Assembly (NCBI GenBank): GCA_016584495.1 | Contig: WAID01000006.1 | Location: 3,038,001-3,102,000, forward strand | Reading direction: 5' to 3' | Source: Celoporthe dispersa | Lineage: Eukaryota; Ascomycota; Sordariomycetes; Diaporthales; Cryphonectriaceae | Length of the DNA stretch: 64,000 nucleotides | Part shown: in pieces, positions 1 to 11,455 of the stretch | How positions within the stretch are numbered: the first letter of the stretch is position 1 | Layout of the letters: every line of letters begins with the position of its first letter | Notes under the pieces: generated by a model | Databases searched by the model: none | What the model was told of the DNA's origin: nothing | What the model saw: only the letters and a program-made list of their open reading frames with translations | Program-made: the position numbers and the translations under genes

Positions 1-394
1 CCCTAAGGAATCTCTCGTGGCAGGGCTCGAGGAGGTATGCCGACAACAGGAACGAGTAGTCCCGGTAGAGGGCGTTCATCAAGGGCATGTTCTCCTTGTA
101 CTTGTCAACAGCCCAGGTCAAGTCGGGGAACTCTGCGTCCACGGTAGGCCCAAGCTTGTTCTTGGCGAGCAGGCCTGGCTCTCCCGACGATGTCTTGACG
201 GGCATGGCCTGGAGGATGTCCTCGAGGGGTTGAAACTCTGGGGGGAGTTGCCAGATGGGGTTGGCACGGGGCAAGAACCCACGGGGCTTGGACACCATGA
301 AGGCCTGGAGGGAATTGTCATCTGGACGGCAGTCGTCCAGGACCTGGAAGTCCTCGTTGGGGACATAGTCATCCTCGATGCCGACGGAGCCCAT
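1..394 (-). CDS. Indoleamine 2,3-dioxygenase-like protein, N-terminal part (runs off window)
   Basis: The minus strand is open from an ATG at 394 to the left edge, giving the first 131 residues without a stop. The segment near the edge, LYRDYSFLLSAYLLEPCHER, resembles the region of fungal indoleamine 2,3-dioxygenases that precedes the haem-binding domain. These enzymes open the indole ring of tryptophan with dioxygen to give N-formylkynurenine, the first step of the kynurenine route. The start is supported by an acidic opening (MGSVGIEDDYVPNED) and by the T-rich leader immediately upstream on the coding strand. The catalytic half and the haem-ligand histidine lie outside the window, so the family call rests on the N-terminus alone. 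An alternative is another member of the broader IDO-like haem protein family. Confidence 0.55.
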   Translation of the reverse strand, partial: MGSVGIEDDYVPNEDFQVLDDCRPDDNSLQAFMVSKPRGFLPRANPIWQLPPEFQPLEDILQAMPVKTSSGEPGLLAKNKLGPTVDAEFPDLTWAVDKYKENMPLMNALYRDYSFLLSAYLLEPCHERFLR

Positions 395-2887
395 GGTGGA
401 GGTTTAGGTGGTGTCTAGGCGGTGAGGGGGAAGAGTGGCGTGTGGGAAAATACTGAAGGAGGGGGGGCTATTTTTCTAAATTGAAAAAAAAAAAAAAAAA
501 GGTGCTTCGTTAGGGTTCTGTGTGGTTTGTGTCTTGCAGCCCAGTGATCGAGCTCATTGTCTGGCTGGGCGCGGTGGTGGTTAATATAGACTGTGGCCGG
601 AACCATTTCCGCGCTCAGAAACCATCGACGACGAAGACCGGAGATAGAAGCCTTCATAACAACCAGTCACGAGAAACCATCTCGCATCGATAAGCCAGGG
701 TCATGATGCAACCCCCGGGCGTCAAGAAGCGAGCTGACACGTATCCTCCTGCCACGTTCCAGGCCTGGTATGTCGTTCATTGTAAGAATCAGGAGCGAGG
801 TTACACATCGTGAGTGCAGATTTGTGTAGCCTGTAGGCTGTTGTTATAGAGCGAAATGCCCCAGACACCGAACCGTGAATGCGGGGGAACACAGCTGAGA
901 ACTGCTGGCGTGATATATAGAAACCTTTCCCTCAGAGACCTGCTGACCTTTGCTTGTCAATTCTCGGGTTCTCCTTGGCTCGCTTCTCGTTTCCACAGGG
1001 TCGTGATGGAGTGGTTTGAAGGAAGAGGGCCACGTCAAATACCGGGGGACGTGTAAGTCGGAAGGCGGATGGACGGGACCAGCTCCACTCCGGATGCTAC
1101 GTCAGCTGCTTGGCAAGCCGAGAGAGACGACCGAGACCGGGCACCGTGCAATTACGGAATTCCGGCCAGGTTTAAACACCGTAGTCCAGTGGAAACTCTT
1201 GAAATTCAGAACAGCGGTGGAGTTCTTTTACTACTTAGTATTGGGATAGAGAAAGTCCTGGGCCTTTTGGGCTATGAGAATGGACAGACTGCATCCCCAG
1301 ACAAGAATCCATTCCAATATTGCCTTTTTTTTTTGTAACTATGAAATGTTTAATATGATTGATTCTATATAGTATCATAGGTCACCTTAGTACTTGCGTA
1401 CTTATTGCAGATGCCAATGGTGACCACATGCTGGTTGTTGAGATTGAGAAAATGAATGGTAATTATGATGACCTACCTGTCTGTTAAAGAGCTGTGTCTT
1501 TCTCATACAGTCCAGTAGCAGGCAGACTTGAGATGCTGAGGGTTCTTGCATCAAATATGCTGGCAAGAGAAGAAGCCCAATGGAGAGCTGCTGGAGCGGT
1601 CACCATGTGAAAAGACCTGGGCCGTCCATACAATGTACGTCCGTATTGCCGTAGCTCATCACCCAGGATAGACGTGTAGGCTTCAATTCCTATTACAAAT
1701 TTCTATGACAAATGCCACCTAACATCCAATAAGACTGCAGCTCTTACTGTTGTGCGTCCCCCCCTAATACACTGAAAGAGAAGGGCTGAATGTTGGAATA
1801 CACATCATTCAAGACCAACAATTTCTTCTATCTAGGCAAATCTCAGGACTTGGGAACTGAACTGGAATGATGTAATCGAAATAAGAGGCATACTAAATCT
1901 ATGAAACAGTTTTTTTAATTTGTTATCTGGATATTGAGTCCTGGCTGGACCAGCTGGACTATCATCGGATCAGTGCTGTATTCCAGTACCTGTCAGCTTG
2001 AGGGTTCACCTGGGTGTCATCACATGTGGGGCCACAGCACAGGGGGGGGTTCTCAGTGTCCTGAGTTCTGTGTACAATGAATGATACAAGTGAGTTGATT
2101 CCTGTCTCGTATCACGAGACACACGAAGGACCAGCAGTACTAGAGCTGGAAGGTAAGGTTGCCTCGGTCGGGATGTTGTGCATCACCAGCGCTAATGCGA
2201 AATGCTTGCAGCCTGCAGTCCGGGCTTTTCCTATTCGTATTCTCCTGCCTATTGCCCACCCACCCGACCACCATTTCGATAGATCCGGTCCGTCTGCCGT
2301 GGGCTGGTGGTTCAGTGGTCACACGAGGGCCCAGAGACCCGATCCCGAAGGATGCTCGCCACACGCTTTGACTCTAGTGGTGAGCAAGTGCTCACCTTTC
2401 TCCCCTCCCTTGCTCACATCCTCAGAGAAGATGCCAGCCAGAGGAGAGTGTCCCGTTTACTTTTTTCTTATTCCCACCCTCTAAGACCCAGCCAGCCCTA
2501 TCTACAGGTCCCGGCTGGGCTGCTCTGTCATCCCGCCGGGCTACCCACAACAAGCTGGAGCAGGTGACGAGGGTGCCGGCAAGGTGCCTGCGTGTGTTGG
2601 TCCACCTGAGGAGCCACACAGGTTGCATCTCGGCTGTCATCCGCTTGATGTTGGTCTCGTCCAGTGCATAGGGGTTCTGCTTCTTCTTCTCCCTAGCATC
2701 TAGGGTCTCTGCAGAAAGAGTGGGACGAAAAGAAGAGGACAATTTAACTTTACCTTTCTTCTCTTGTCTTTCTTCATATAAACACGACCAATGTCTCGAG
2801 GAGAGATCAGATGACGAGCCCCGCCAGTGACCTCAACCCACGACCAGTGCAGCACATAGGCTGATCGTCTGGATTCCGAGCACCGCG
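395..2887. other. Intergenic region between two divergent genes
   Basis: This is the shared upstream region of the IDO-like gene and the cysteine-rich surface protein gene. It begins with an A17 tract at about 483-499, which would be a T tract in the leader of the minus-strand gene. Roughly 1310-2070 is noticeably richer in A and T than its surroundings and has no open frame of note. I see no RNA gene and no recognisable transposon ends. Confidence 0.5.
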
Positions 2888-5010
2888 ATGCGCCTCCCCC
2901 TCCTCCCCCCTCGTCGTCCTCGTCGGCGGCGTGTGCGCACAGTACGCAAGGTTCGCGATGATGGACGGCAACAACGACCTTGACCTGGACAACAACCGTG
3001 ACCTCGTTGCGCCGCAGTATTACTGGCACCCAGCCGCCGTCGCAGCATCACCGCCCCTTCTAGCAAAGAGAGATGGCGACTGTGGCACTGGTCGGCATCC
3101 ATGTACGTACAGTGTCATTTCATTATGGCTTTATCCAGTCTCCTTCCTACCCAGATCTCAACCGCCCGCCCCCCCGTCCGTCGCTCCTTCCCCGTTTCTT
3201 CCCCCCCCTCCCCCCCGCCTCTCCCTCCCCACCAGCCAGGCCCCGACTCTTTTGTTCGGTTCATGTCATGCACGACATTGCGTCGCATCCTTATTTGTGT
3301 GGCCTTTTTTTTTCTTTTGTGCTCTATCAGTCTTGTCTCCTTTCAGCCCTACCCGCTGTGCAGTGCGCACGGCACATTCCCCTGGCTCGATGTAGTGGTG
3401 TCTGGCTTGCTAGGTGGTGGTCCTCCTCCTCCTCCTCCTCCGAGTTGGGAGGAGGGTGGCCGGTAGCAGCCCCATGACTGTCAACACGACTATCATTATC
3501 ATCATCACTGTCACCACCACCACCGAGACCATCACCACAAGGCTCACAATGCTCGTCTCCTCCTACCAGGCTCCGACATAAACTCCACCCTCTGCTGCCT
3601 CGACACAACCTACTGCCTGGTGAACGGCACGACCTGGCATGCCCAATGCTGCGATCTAGGCTCTACCTGCGGCGAGCCCTGCGGGCCAGACACGTACCTT
3701 TTCAACTACACCTCCACCATCACCCGCTCTTCCACCACCACGCTCTCCACCTACTCAGCATGCAAGTCTCGCGCCTGCACGTCCACCAACTACCTCTGCC
3801 CCTCCTCCCTAGGCGGCGGCTGCTGTGCCTACGGCTCCGACTGTGGCGCCGACGCCAACGGCAAAGGCATATGTCTCGGCACCGCGGGTGGGGCTACGTC
3901 TACCGTCTCCACCGAGGCCATGAGCACCCTCGTCAGCCCCATCGCCTCGGGCTGCACCGCCCAGGGCCAGACCTCCTGCACCACCGGCGGCGGGTGCTGC
4001 AACTCCGGGTACGCCTGCACCCTGGTCTCGTCCATGGCCATGTGCAGCTCCGTCACCGCCACACCAACCTCCTCCTCCACCGCCGCGGCCCCCACAGGAT
4101 CCGGCATCACCGTCGAGCACAAGTCCTCGGGTGGCGACACCCTCTCCTCCGGCGCGAAGGCAGGCATCGCCGTGGGTGTCGTCGTGGTCGCTGCGGCCGT
4201 CATCGGCCTGCTGACGTGGTTCTGTCTGCGGCGGAGGAGGCGGTCTGGGGCTACTGCTACCACCGTCTCGGGCCAGGAGATGCGTAGCATTCCGCCTGGA
4301 GGAGGAGGAGGAGGAGCAGCAGCAGCAGGAGGAACGGACAACGAGATGGCTCATGGCGGTGCTGGCAGCGGCTGGAGAGGCCGGAACCTGTCCGAGGCAG
4401 ATGGGACGAGCCTCGGGTATCCTGCATCGACGGCGGGGACGAGCCGTGCAGGGTACGGGTACCAGGACTATTTCGGCCCGGAGAACGTCCCGACCTACAT
4501 GGAGATGGGCGCCGGGACCCTGGGCGCAGCTGCTGGTGGCGGTGGTGGTGGTGTTGTTGCCGCTCCAGACGAGCACCACCGCGCCGCGTCACCAGAGTGG
4601 CACGCCAGCGGCGGGGACGCAGCAGCCCCCACAGCCCCGTAGAGATGGCCGTGGCGACCAAGGGTCCATCGTCGCCCAGACGACCCATGGCGCCGCCGGG
4701 ACAAAACGCAAGGATGCCCTCGGACCGCAGCGAGGGCGGCCAGAGCGAGCTTGCGGACACATCATCGGGAGCGGCGGCGGCTCGGGATGTCGGCCGGCGA
4801 CCGCAGGCGAGCCCGCACAGCATAGCCGGGATGTTTGAGCTGATGGGGAGCCCGACGTTGCCTGGTGGTGGTGGTGAGGGAGAAGTCTTTCATGATGCGC
4901 GCGAGGGCGGTGCCGCGGGTGGTCCGAGGACCTTGCCTCAGCCTCTTGCCACACCCGCAAGCGAGATGAGCGAGTTTGGGACACCGAGCCCCATGAGCCG
5001 GGAAGAATAA
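2888..5010 (+). CDS. Cysteine-rich single-pass cell-surface protein (two exons, two frame breaks)
   Basis: I do not recognise a named gene. The model is exon 1 at 2888-3102, an intron at 3103-3569 (GTACGT donor, CTACCAG acceptor) and exon 2 at 3570-5010. The start encodes a plausible signal peptide (MRLPLLP followed by LVVLVGGVCAQ), but only if one C is removed from the C6 run at 2905-2910. Next comes a KR dibasic site, then cysteine clusters (CSDINSTLCC, TYCLVNGTTWHAQCC, CGEPC), a Ser/Thr-rich stalk, one membrane span (AGIAVGVVVVAAAVIGLLTW) and a stop-transfer CLRRRRR. The cytosolic tail changes frame at the G4 run at 4613-4616; one added G joins it to SSPHSPVEMAV and a tail ending in SREE at 5010. 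With both corrections the two exons total 552 codons exactly. The layout resembles Mid2/WSC-like wall sensors, but the function is unknown. Confidence 0.6.
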
Positions 5011-5523
5011 TGACGAAATAAGCAAAGGGGAGGGGTGGGGGAAGGGGTGATGAGAAGCATGGGCATATGAGGTTATTTTGCCTTGGGATTTCCCTTTCGA
5101 GCAGGCGTTCTGGTCGTGCCCGGTCTGCGTGATTCAGTCTCATCTACAGACTCTGGCTATGATACACACACACACACACACACACACAGGCTCATTATGA
5201 AGAATTCATCTCAACGTCCCATCGTTCACTCTGAACCAGACAAAAATATCGTATCGTACAGCACCTGTTCCCAAACACCTAACAGTTCCGTATTTCCCCA
5301 AAAGCAAAAACGCCATCCGGGCCCCCCTGTGATATACCCCGCTGCCAATGTTTCCCAAACACCAAACAAGAGTATCAACAGAAAGAAGAAAAGAAGAAAA
5401 AAAAAAGAAAACAATCAAACAGGCGCATGCTTCATGATGCTTCCCTCTCATGCCTGCGTGTGTACGTGTGTAGACAGACGTCAGGTCGTCGTCGTCGTCA
5501 TCGTCGTCGTCGTCGTCGTCGTA
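5011..5523. other. Convergent 3' region with CA and GTC repeats
   Basis: This lies between the ends of the surface-protein gene and cdc14, so it should hold both 3' untranslated regions. It contains a (CA)n tract at 5163-5188 and a run of GTC/ATC triplets at about 5485-5521 immediately beyond the cdc14 stop. No gene is seen. Confidence 0.5.
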
Positions 5524-6679
5524 TCACCTCGCACTGGTTGGGGAGGTGTACTGCTGGAGGTCCCTGACGAGATCGTCCACGTTCGACAGGTGCTCGCCCA
5601 GCATCCTCTGCTTCCTCTCGGTCGAGAGCGTCTCGCCCTCGTCGGCCACCTCCTCGCCGTCGGCGTTCTTCTTCCTGCTCACAAAGCTCTTGCCCGTCCT
5701 GCCCGGTGGGCTGCGCTGCTGCATGTTGTTGCCGTCGGCGAGGGCCCTGGGGGGCAGGGCGGGCGTCTCGGGCATGAGGTAGAAGTAGAGGAACTCCATG
5801 GTCTTGAACTTGACGTCGCGGGCGGTGGAGCGGGACTTGAAGATGGACGAGACAGTGAGCAGGCCGTCGAGCTGCTCAAAGGTGCGGGTGTTGGCAGGGG
5901 TCTCGAGCAGGGCGACGACGAGGACCAACAGGGTGGCAGACTGGATGGCGGGGCAGTTGATAGGCTCGAGGAGGTCGAGGAGCAGCTGTTGGTCGCGTTG
6001 TGATGTCAGCGACCCACAATTAGGCGCGTTATGTACATAAATAAATAGAAGGATGCAGATCATACGCACGCGCGCGCGCACGCACCCAGGGCAACACGCC
6101 AGGGGGAACGCATGCACGCGCGCACGTACGCGAGTGGTGCAGGAAGATGAGGACCGTGCAGCGACGAGTACTGCAGAGAGAGAGAGAGGAGACACGACCG
6201 AGAGAGAAAAGAGAAGAAGAAACCAAAAAAAAAAAAAAAAAAACACAACGTACATTCATGTTCTGGACCCTGGAGAAGAGAACCCTGCTGGGTGGGTGAA
6301 GCAGCAGCACACCCTGAAGGCTGTCCAGGGCGCTGACAATGAGCATGTCCAGAGACCCATCATCACTCTTTGCGTAGAGCTTGTCAAGGGTCTGGACCAG
6401 CCGGGTGGCGATGTTCCACTGGAAACCATCCTGGAGCTTGAAGAACTCCCTAAAGGCAGCATCACCGCTCAGGTCCGACAGGGAGTATCTGGGCCTGGAC
6501 TGGTGCTCATTTGGCGAGTGGCTCCCGCCGGTGGAGACCTTTCTCTTCTTGGCAGCTGCGTCATGGGCAGACAGGCAAACCTGGGCCAGGAGGCCATCGA
6601 TCTGCCGCAGGCCCTTCTTGATCTTGGGGCCATCAAAGGAGGCCAGGTGATCAAACGAGACAGACAGGAGATGCTCCAT
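5524..6679 (-). CDS. cdc14: Septation initiation network protein Cdc14 (SIN type, not the phosphatase)
   Basis: Exon 1 is 6679-6254 and exon 2 is 5985-5524, giving 295 residues. The intron at 6253-5986 has a GTACGT donor and an AACAG acceptor and is unusually long at 268 bases, with a long T/CT tract and a GCGCGC stretch. The start MEHLLSVSFDHLASFDGPKI and the segments RQIDGLLAQVCLSA, PINCPAIQSATLL and LLETPANTRTFEQLDG match the conserved family that includes fission yeast Cdc14 and Aspergillus SepM. In fission yeast this protein binds the kinase Sid1 at the spindle pole body and is needed for septum formation. Joining the exons preserves the frame exactly. The tail after about residue 230 is charged and low in complexity, as usual. 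It should not be confused with the unrelated budding-yeast CDC14 phosphatase, whose Cys-x5-Arg signature is absent. Confidence 0.88.
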
Positions 6680-8752
6680 TGTCCGTGTTGACTGTCAGAG
6701 ATGTTGGATGGTGTTGCTGTTGTTGTTGTTATTGTCGGGCTTGAGGAGAGAGGCAAGGAGGAAGAGCACAAGATAGAAAAACACAAATGGGGTATCAAAA
6801 AAAAGAAAAGAGAAAAAGGCAAGACCAGTCTGCTGGGGTGGAGGGCAGATGAGATGGATGGTCTGGCTGTCTGTCTGTCTGGTTCTGGTGCTGCTGATAA
6901 AAGAGAAAGCCCTCTCTCTGTAGCCCGAGAGGTTGTCTTGTCTCCTGTAGCTGGGAGTGAATGAGAGTCAGGACAGGTGGTGAAAGGAAATAAATAAGTG
7001 GCCGACTGCCAGAAGAGAGAGAGAAACCACTGACGTGAGGGAGGGAGAAAAGAAGGTTTTAAAGTGAGGCTTGCGGATCTGCTCAGATGATGACGGACTG
7101 TCCTAAGTTTAACAATGCATCATGTCGTCGTTGTGGAGCAGTCTCTTTGGGATCTGGACCCTTGGGTCGAGCTGGGAAGATGATGGGGGGAGCTGGAGAG
7201 CTGGGTTCAGAAAAAGAAAAAAAAGGGAATAAAAAAAATTAAAAAAAGAGTAAGAGAGGATGTGGTGGACCTGACGGCCCTGATGCCCTGTGACGGGGGG
7301 GAGAAGTGGATGGTGATGGCACTGCTGGTGGGGCCGCGTTTGGGGCCCTGCTTTCGGAGGGGGGAAGGGCCAGGGCCCAGAGAGAGAGAGAGAGAGGGAC
7401 CCGATGTTTACTGCAGAGCACATGCCCGGTTGGCGTTATCGAATCGTGCCCGGCTGCCAGGGCAACATCTCCACCGGGGCGTCCCTGCATGTCAACCTGC
7501 TGTGGGCAGGGGGGGCTACAGGGTACCTTTAGCGCTATGGTCTCCTGTTGGTAGGTACTGTAATAGCACTGTAATTATGGCAGCACTACTGTACAATTCA
7601 TTACTGCGATGATGGCATATAGGGTGGTACTGCTCTGTAAGCCCTACTTTTCTTGCTGCCATGGCAGTAAAAACAAACTCCAGAGCCAGAGCCCTACCAC
7701 AATGACGTTCATCTGCCCCCATGTTCAAACAGACAAATCCCCCTCCCCCCCCTTTTTTCCCCCCCCTCTCTGACTGATACATTCTACAGGAGCATGACTG
7801 ACCGGGATACAGCCTCCCAACCACCAGGCGTCACACGCACCTTGGGCTCTGCTGCAACAGCCTGGACCCAGAGAAAAAGTGGTCATTTTTCACCTCGAAA
7901 AAGAGGTGGCTGAATGAAACACTTCAAGGCAACCAGCAGCCTAATTCACCCGGGGGGGTAAAACCACCACAGCCGCCCTCGGCCTGTATGGGGCACCCCT
8001 CATTGGCCATGACTGCTGATCCACCCTCTTCCCCCCCCCCCTTCTGCACATGATAGCGCCTGCTGTGGCGTTTATTGGACCCTCTAGAACGGCACTTTTG
8101 CAGCATCCAGCCTTGTTGTTTTCACCCTTCTTGTGTGTGTGCGTGTGTTAATTCTCCGTAGTCCCTCGCTCCCTCTCTTTCAGCTGCACATGTTTTTTCT
8201 TTCTGTTTTTGGCGCCACGGGTCGAAACATCCCTGATTGGGTCAAGTACGTTATGGGGACCTGAGGAGCCCCAGAGAGAGAACCGAACAGCGCCCACGCG
8301 CACCCTGGGGGGTTCAGCTGGTCTTGGGTTACCGAGGCCACTTTCTGCGAAGAGACACCTGGTCCCACCCAACCGGTGGTCTTTGGACCTCCTGCTCTGT
8401 CACGTGCATACGTAGCGAGCGCCTCGCGCATCGCGCCCGTATCCCTCTTTTTCTGTCCCTCCCCACCCGGACCTCAGGGGGGAAGAGAGAGAGAGAGAGA
8501 GAGAGAGGAGGGCTGTGCCGTTGCTGTGTCACAGGTTGAGTCAAACGGCCAGGTCACAACTCACAACTCACCTTTTCTCTCGCCTAGCTAGCGCCGCCGC
8601 CTCGCAGCATCCTGCAGCCTCGGGCCAGGAGGGGAGAGGAGGGGACACAGGGAGGGAGAGCGCGATACGCGTTCCCGTTGGGTCGCGGACCACCGCCCAG
8701 GCTGCCTCCTCGCCCAGGCTGCCACCTACACAGGATCGCAGGAGAAGGTGTG

Positions 8753-8754
<2 letters not shown>

Positions 8755-8815
<61 letters not shown>

Positions 8816-8818
8816 CCA
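8755..8818. repeat. (GA)n microsatellite
   Basis: A nearly pure GA dinucleotide tract with a few A insertions, the longest of its kind in the left half of the window. Six-frame translation gives meaningless ER/RE or SL/LS stretches. Confidence 0.9.
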
Positions 8819-10502
8819 GAGAGACAGAGAGAGAATCGGGCATCTCGTTGCGGGCCGTGCACCCGGATCCGACTCCTGGGTTGTTGAACGAACTCGAATA
8901 CCTGCACACACTACTTGCACTAGCAGCCTATTTACTATGGGTACACACGCCTATGCGCATCGGCGACAAGCGAGAGAGCACTTGGGCAGAAAAAGGCCCT
9001 ACAGAGCCCTATAGGGCCCCCGAGGGCCCAGATGCGACCCTACGACCACTACCATAACACATAGTTCACCCGCCAAGCAGCCCTTTCCAACCAAAAATAA
9101 AATAAAAAACAGAGGCCCGACTAAGCGAGATATGACTTCAACACCGCGCTGACTCGCATCTGTTCGGGGACGATGGGCCTCTAGACTGCCCGAGTCAGGC
9201 CTCCGGTGACCGTCTTGTGGTGGAGCACCGCTGGAGAGGATCGACATGTCACCCCTCCCTCTCAGCTCTTCTCTCCCTCGAGGGACACTCCGTCCTGGGC
9301 GCGTTTCTGCTGTGCTGTGGTATGTAGAGTGGTCCTGGGGCCGGGCAGACAAGGCCCTGCTCGGGCGCGCGCGGGCGGTGCCGTCTCGTCCCCCCCTCCC
9401 CCTGCCTGGGTGCTGCACAGATGGTGCACCAATTGTTTTTTTATTTTATTTCCCGGGACACGGGGTGAGCACACATGTTTCTGTTTCAAAAGCTGCTGCT
9501 GGAAACCCGAGGTGCCCAGCAGGCGGCGCGGTCACAGCCTACCTGCACACTACAGGGGGTCCTACAAGAGGGGCGTCACAGGATTCCCGTCACCGTGGAC
9601 AGCCGTTCCTGTGCTGTTGTAAGTTAAGTAGTAGGTGATCATGAGCCGGTGGGCACGGGCCTGCGGGGGTTGGGCATGATCTGGAGCCGTCCAAGTCCAG
9701 GTCGATGGGCCTGCTCCGGAAACCTTTGCACTACTGCTTGCGCTGCCTCTCCTCGCCCTCTCGCCCTCTCGCTCTCTCTCTGGCAGTGCAGCAGGACCAG
9801 GGAGGAGGAGGGGGGGAGGGGAGGGAGGATCAGATGAAGAGTAGATCCGGCGCGGAGCGGGGTCCTCCTGTGTCGTATCCGGTCTTGCTACTCTACCCTC
9901 CTTCTCTCTTTCGCACCCTCTGGCACTCGGGTCGCCCAGGGCTGCCACGTGTGGACGGGTATCGACTAGGTAAGAGGACACACACCCGGCTGCACCTCAA
10001 TCTGTGTGAAACAAATACGGAACACGCGCTTTGACACACACACACACACCACATGCCAAGACCTTGCCGGGTCTGTCTTGGGGAGTTATTCCCTCCGGGG
10101 AGAGGAAGGGGTGCGCGAGGAGGGGGTTGCAATCCTCTGCTGGCCGTGATCTGTCCGGCTGGTCACACCATCTCAGGCTAAGGAATCTGCAGCAGGAGAC
10201 CTTTTCATCCCGTCGCTCCACGTTGGGCTGGGAGGTTGGGTTGAGCAGGGAGGTGTGGGGTGGGTGTTGAGGTGAGGTGTTTGGACGAACCGGAGGAGGA
10301 AGCAGCCAGGCTCACCCAACCTGTACATGGCCTTTAATTTTTTCTTGTTTACCATTCCTCGACCAGACTGTCAACTGTATGATGGGATGAGGCCGTACTA
10401 AACATCTCCCGCACCGGACCAAGGTTCCTAGCGGCTCTTTGTCGGTCTGTTCGTATCGTGAGGACCTCTTCTTGTTCTTCTTCGGAAACACCGGGTCCCA
10501 AC

Positions 10503-10577
10503 TCTCTCTCTCTCTCTCTCTCTTTCTTTCTCTGCAGTGACACGTGTGTGTGTGTGTGTGTGTGTATGTGTGTGTAT
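10503..10577. repeat. Compound (CT)n and (GT)n microsatellite
   Basis: A CT tract (10503-10524) is followed after about 20 bases by a GT tract (10545-10577). Both lie in a non-coding stretch roughly 0.9 kb upstream of the GGPP synthase gene. Confidence 0.9.
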
Positions 10578-11455
10578 GTTTAAGTTTACGTGTCCCACAT
10601 TTTTTTTTTTTCTTCTTTTTCTTTCTCTCTCTCTTTAGAACCTTCCATAGATTTTTGTCCTGTCCTGTCCCGGCCCCCCCCCACCACACCTGCCTGCAGC
10701 AGAAGGTTAAAAAGAGTCATAGCACCACTGCACTACAGCCGGGCGGGCCGTCATCAGGCACCCGGGTCCGGCTCTGGAGCCAGCAGGCAGCTCTAGCTTC
10801 TTCTCTCTCACCTTGCGGATGGGCTGAGCCTTGGCCTCGGGTGTGACTGGATGTCGACGTACTCTCTTCCTCTTCCTCTTCCCATTGGTGATCATGGTGA
10901 TGAGTCGTCCCTGCTGCTCCACAGTCTCAACCACCACCACCACCACAGCACTAAATGACACCAAGAACAGCAGCAGCAACAGGCGCCGCCCTTGACTAAG
11001 CCACATGACCGATCCCTCCTCTCCTCCTCCCCTCCTCCGAGCTGTTAATGGACCCAGCAGCAGGAGAAGGATGCGGCTGCTGACCACCTGCATGCTGCAG
11101 TCACCAGCCCACCACGTACAGCATCGACCTCCTCCGTCCTGATCCGGCAGAACCGCCGAGGAGGACACAGACAAACAAGCAGAAGCCAGTGGTTCTTTAG
11201 TAATCACTTACAGCATATCGACGGCACAGCGCGGCGCTTGGCCGGTGTCTCCCCGCCAGCAGGATTCCCAGAGCCAGCGCCGGCCAGGTTCAGCTCAGGT
11301 GCAGAGGATCACATTCCATGGTGCCCCGCTCCGAGGCAGGACTGGGGAGTGACCACTGATGACGGCATGTTGGGGCTAGACGGAGAGGAAGAAGAAGAAG
11401 GCTCACACAATATCCGCAGCCGATAGAAAAAAGAGAAAAGAACCCCACCACCACG

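Larger units (their letters stand above)
6680..11455. other. 4.8 kb gene-free stretch rich in microsatellites
   Basis: No convincing gene is visible between the divergent starts of cdc14 and the GGPP synthase gene. The stretch carries (GA)n tracts at about 8481-8508 and 8755-8818, (CT)n at 10503-10524, (GT)n at 10545-10577, and several C or T homopolymers (for example near 7741-7770). The open frames here are short and built on these repeats. It could hold long leaders or non-coding transcripts. Confidence 0.5.

Noticed and set aside
8515..9057. Overlapping frames rich in Arg/Glu and Ser/Leu
   Set aside because: They are translations of the (GA)n microsatellite and adjacent sequence, with no biological signal.
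10707..11207. Minus-strand 166-codon frame with a hydrophobic segment that could pass for a signal peptide
   Set aside because: The hydrophobic part is largely made by a GTG/CAC triplet repeat (VVVVVV); there is no conserved domain, and the ends are arbitrary.
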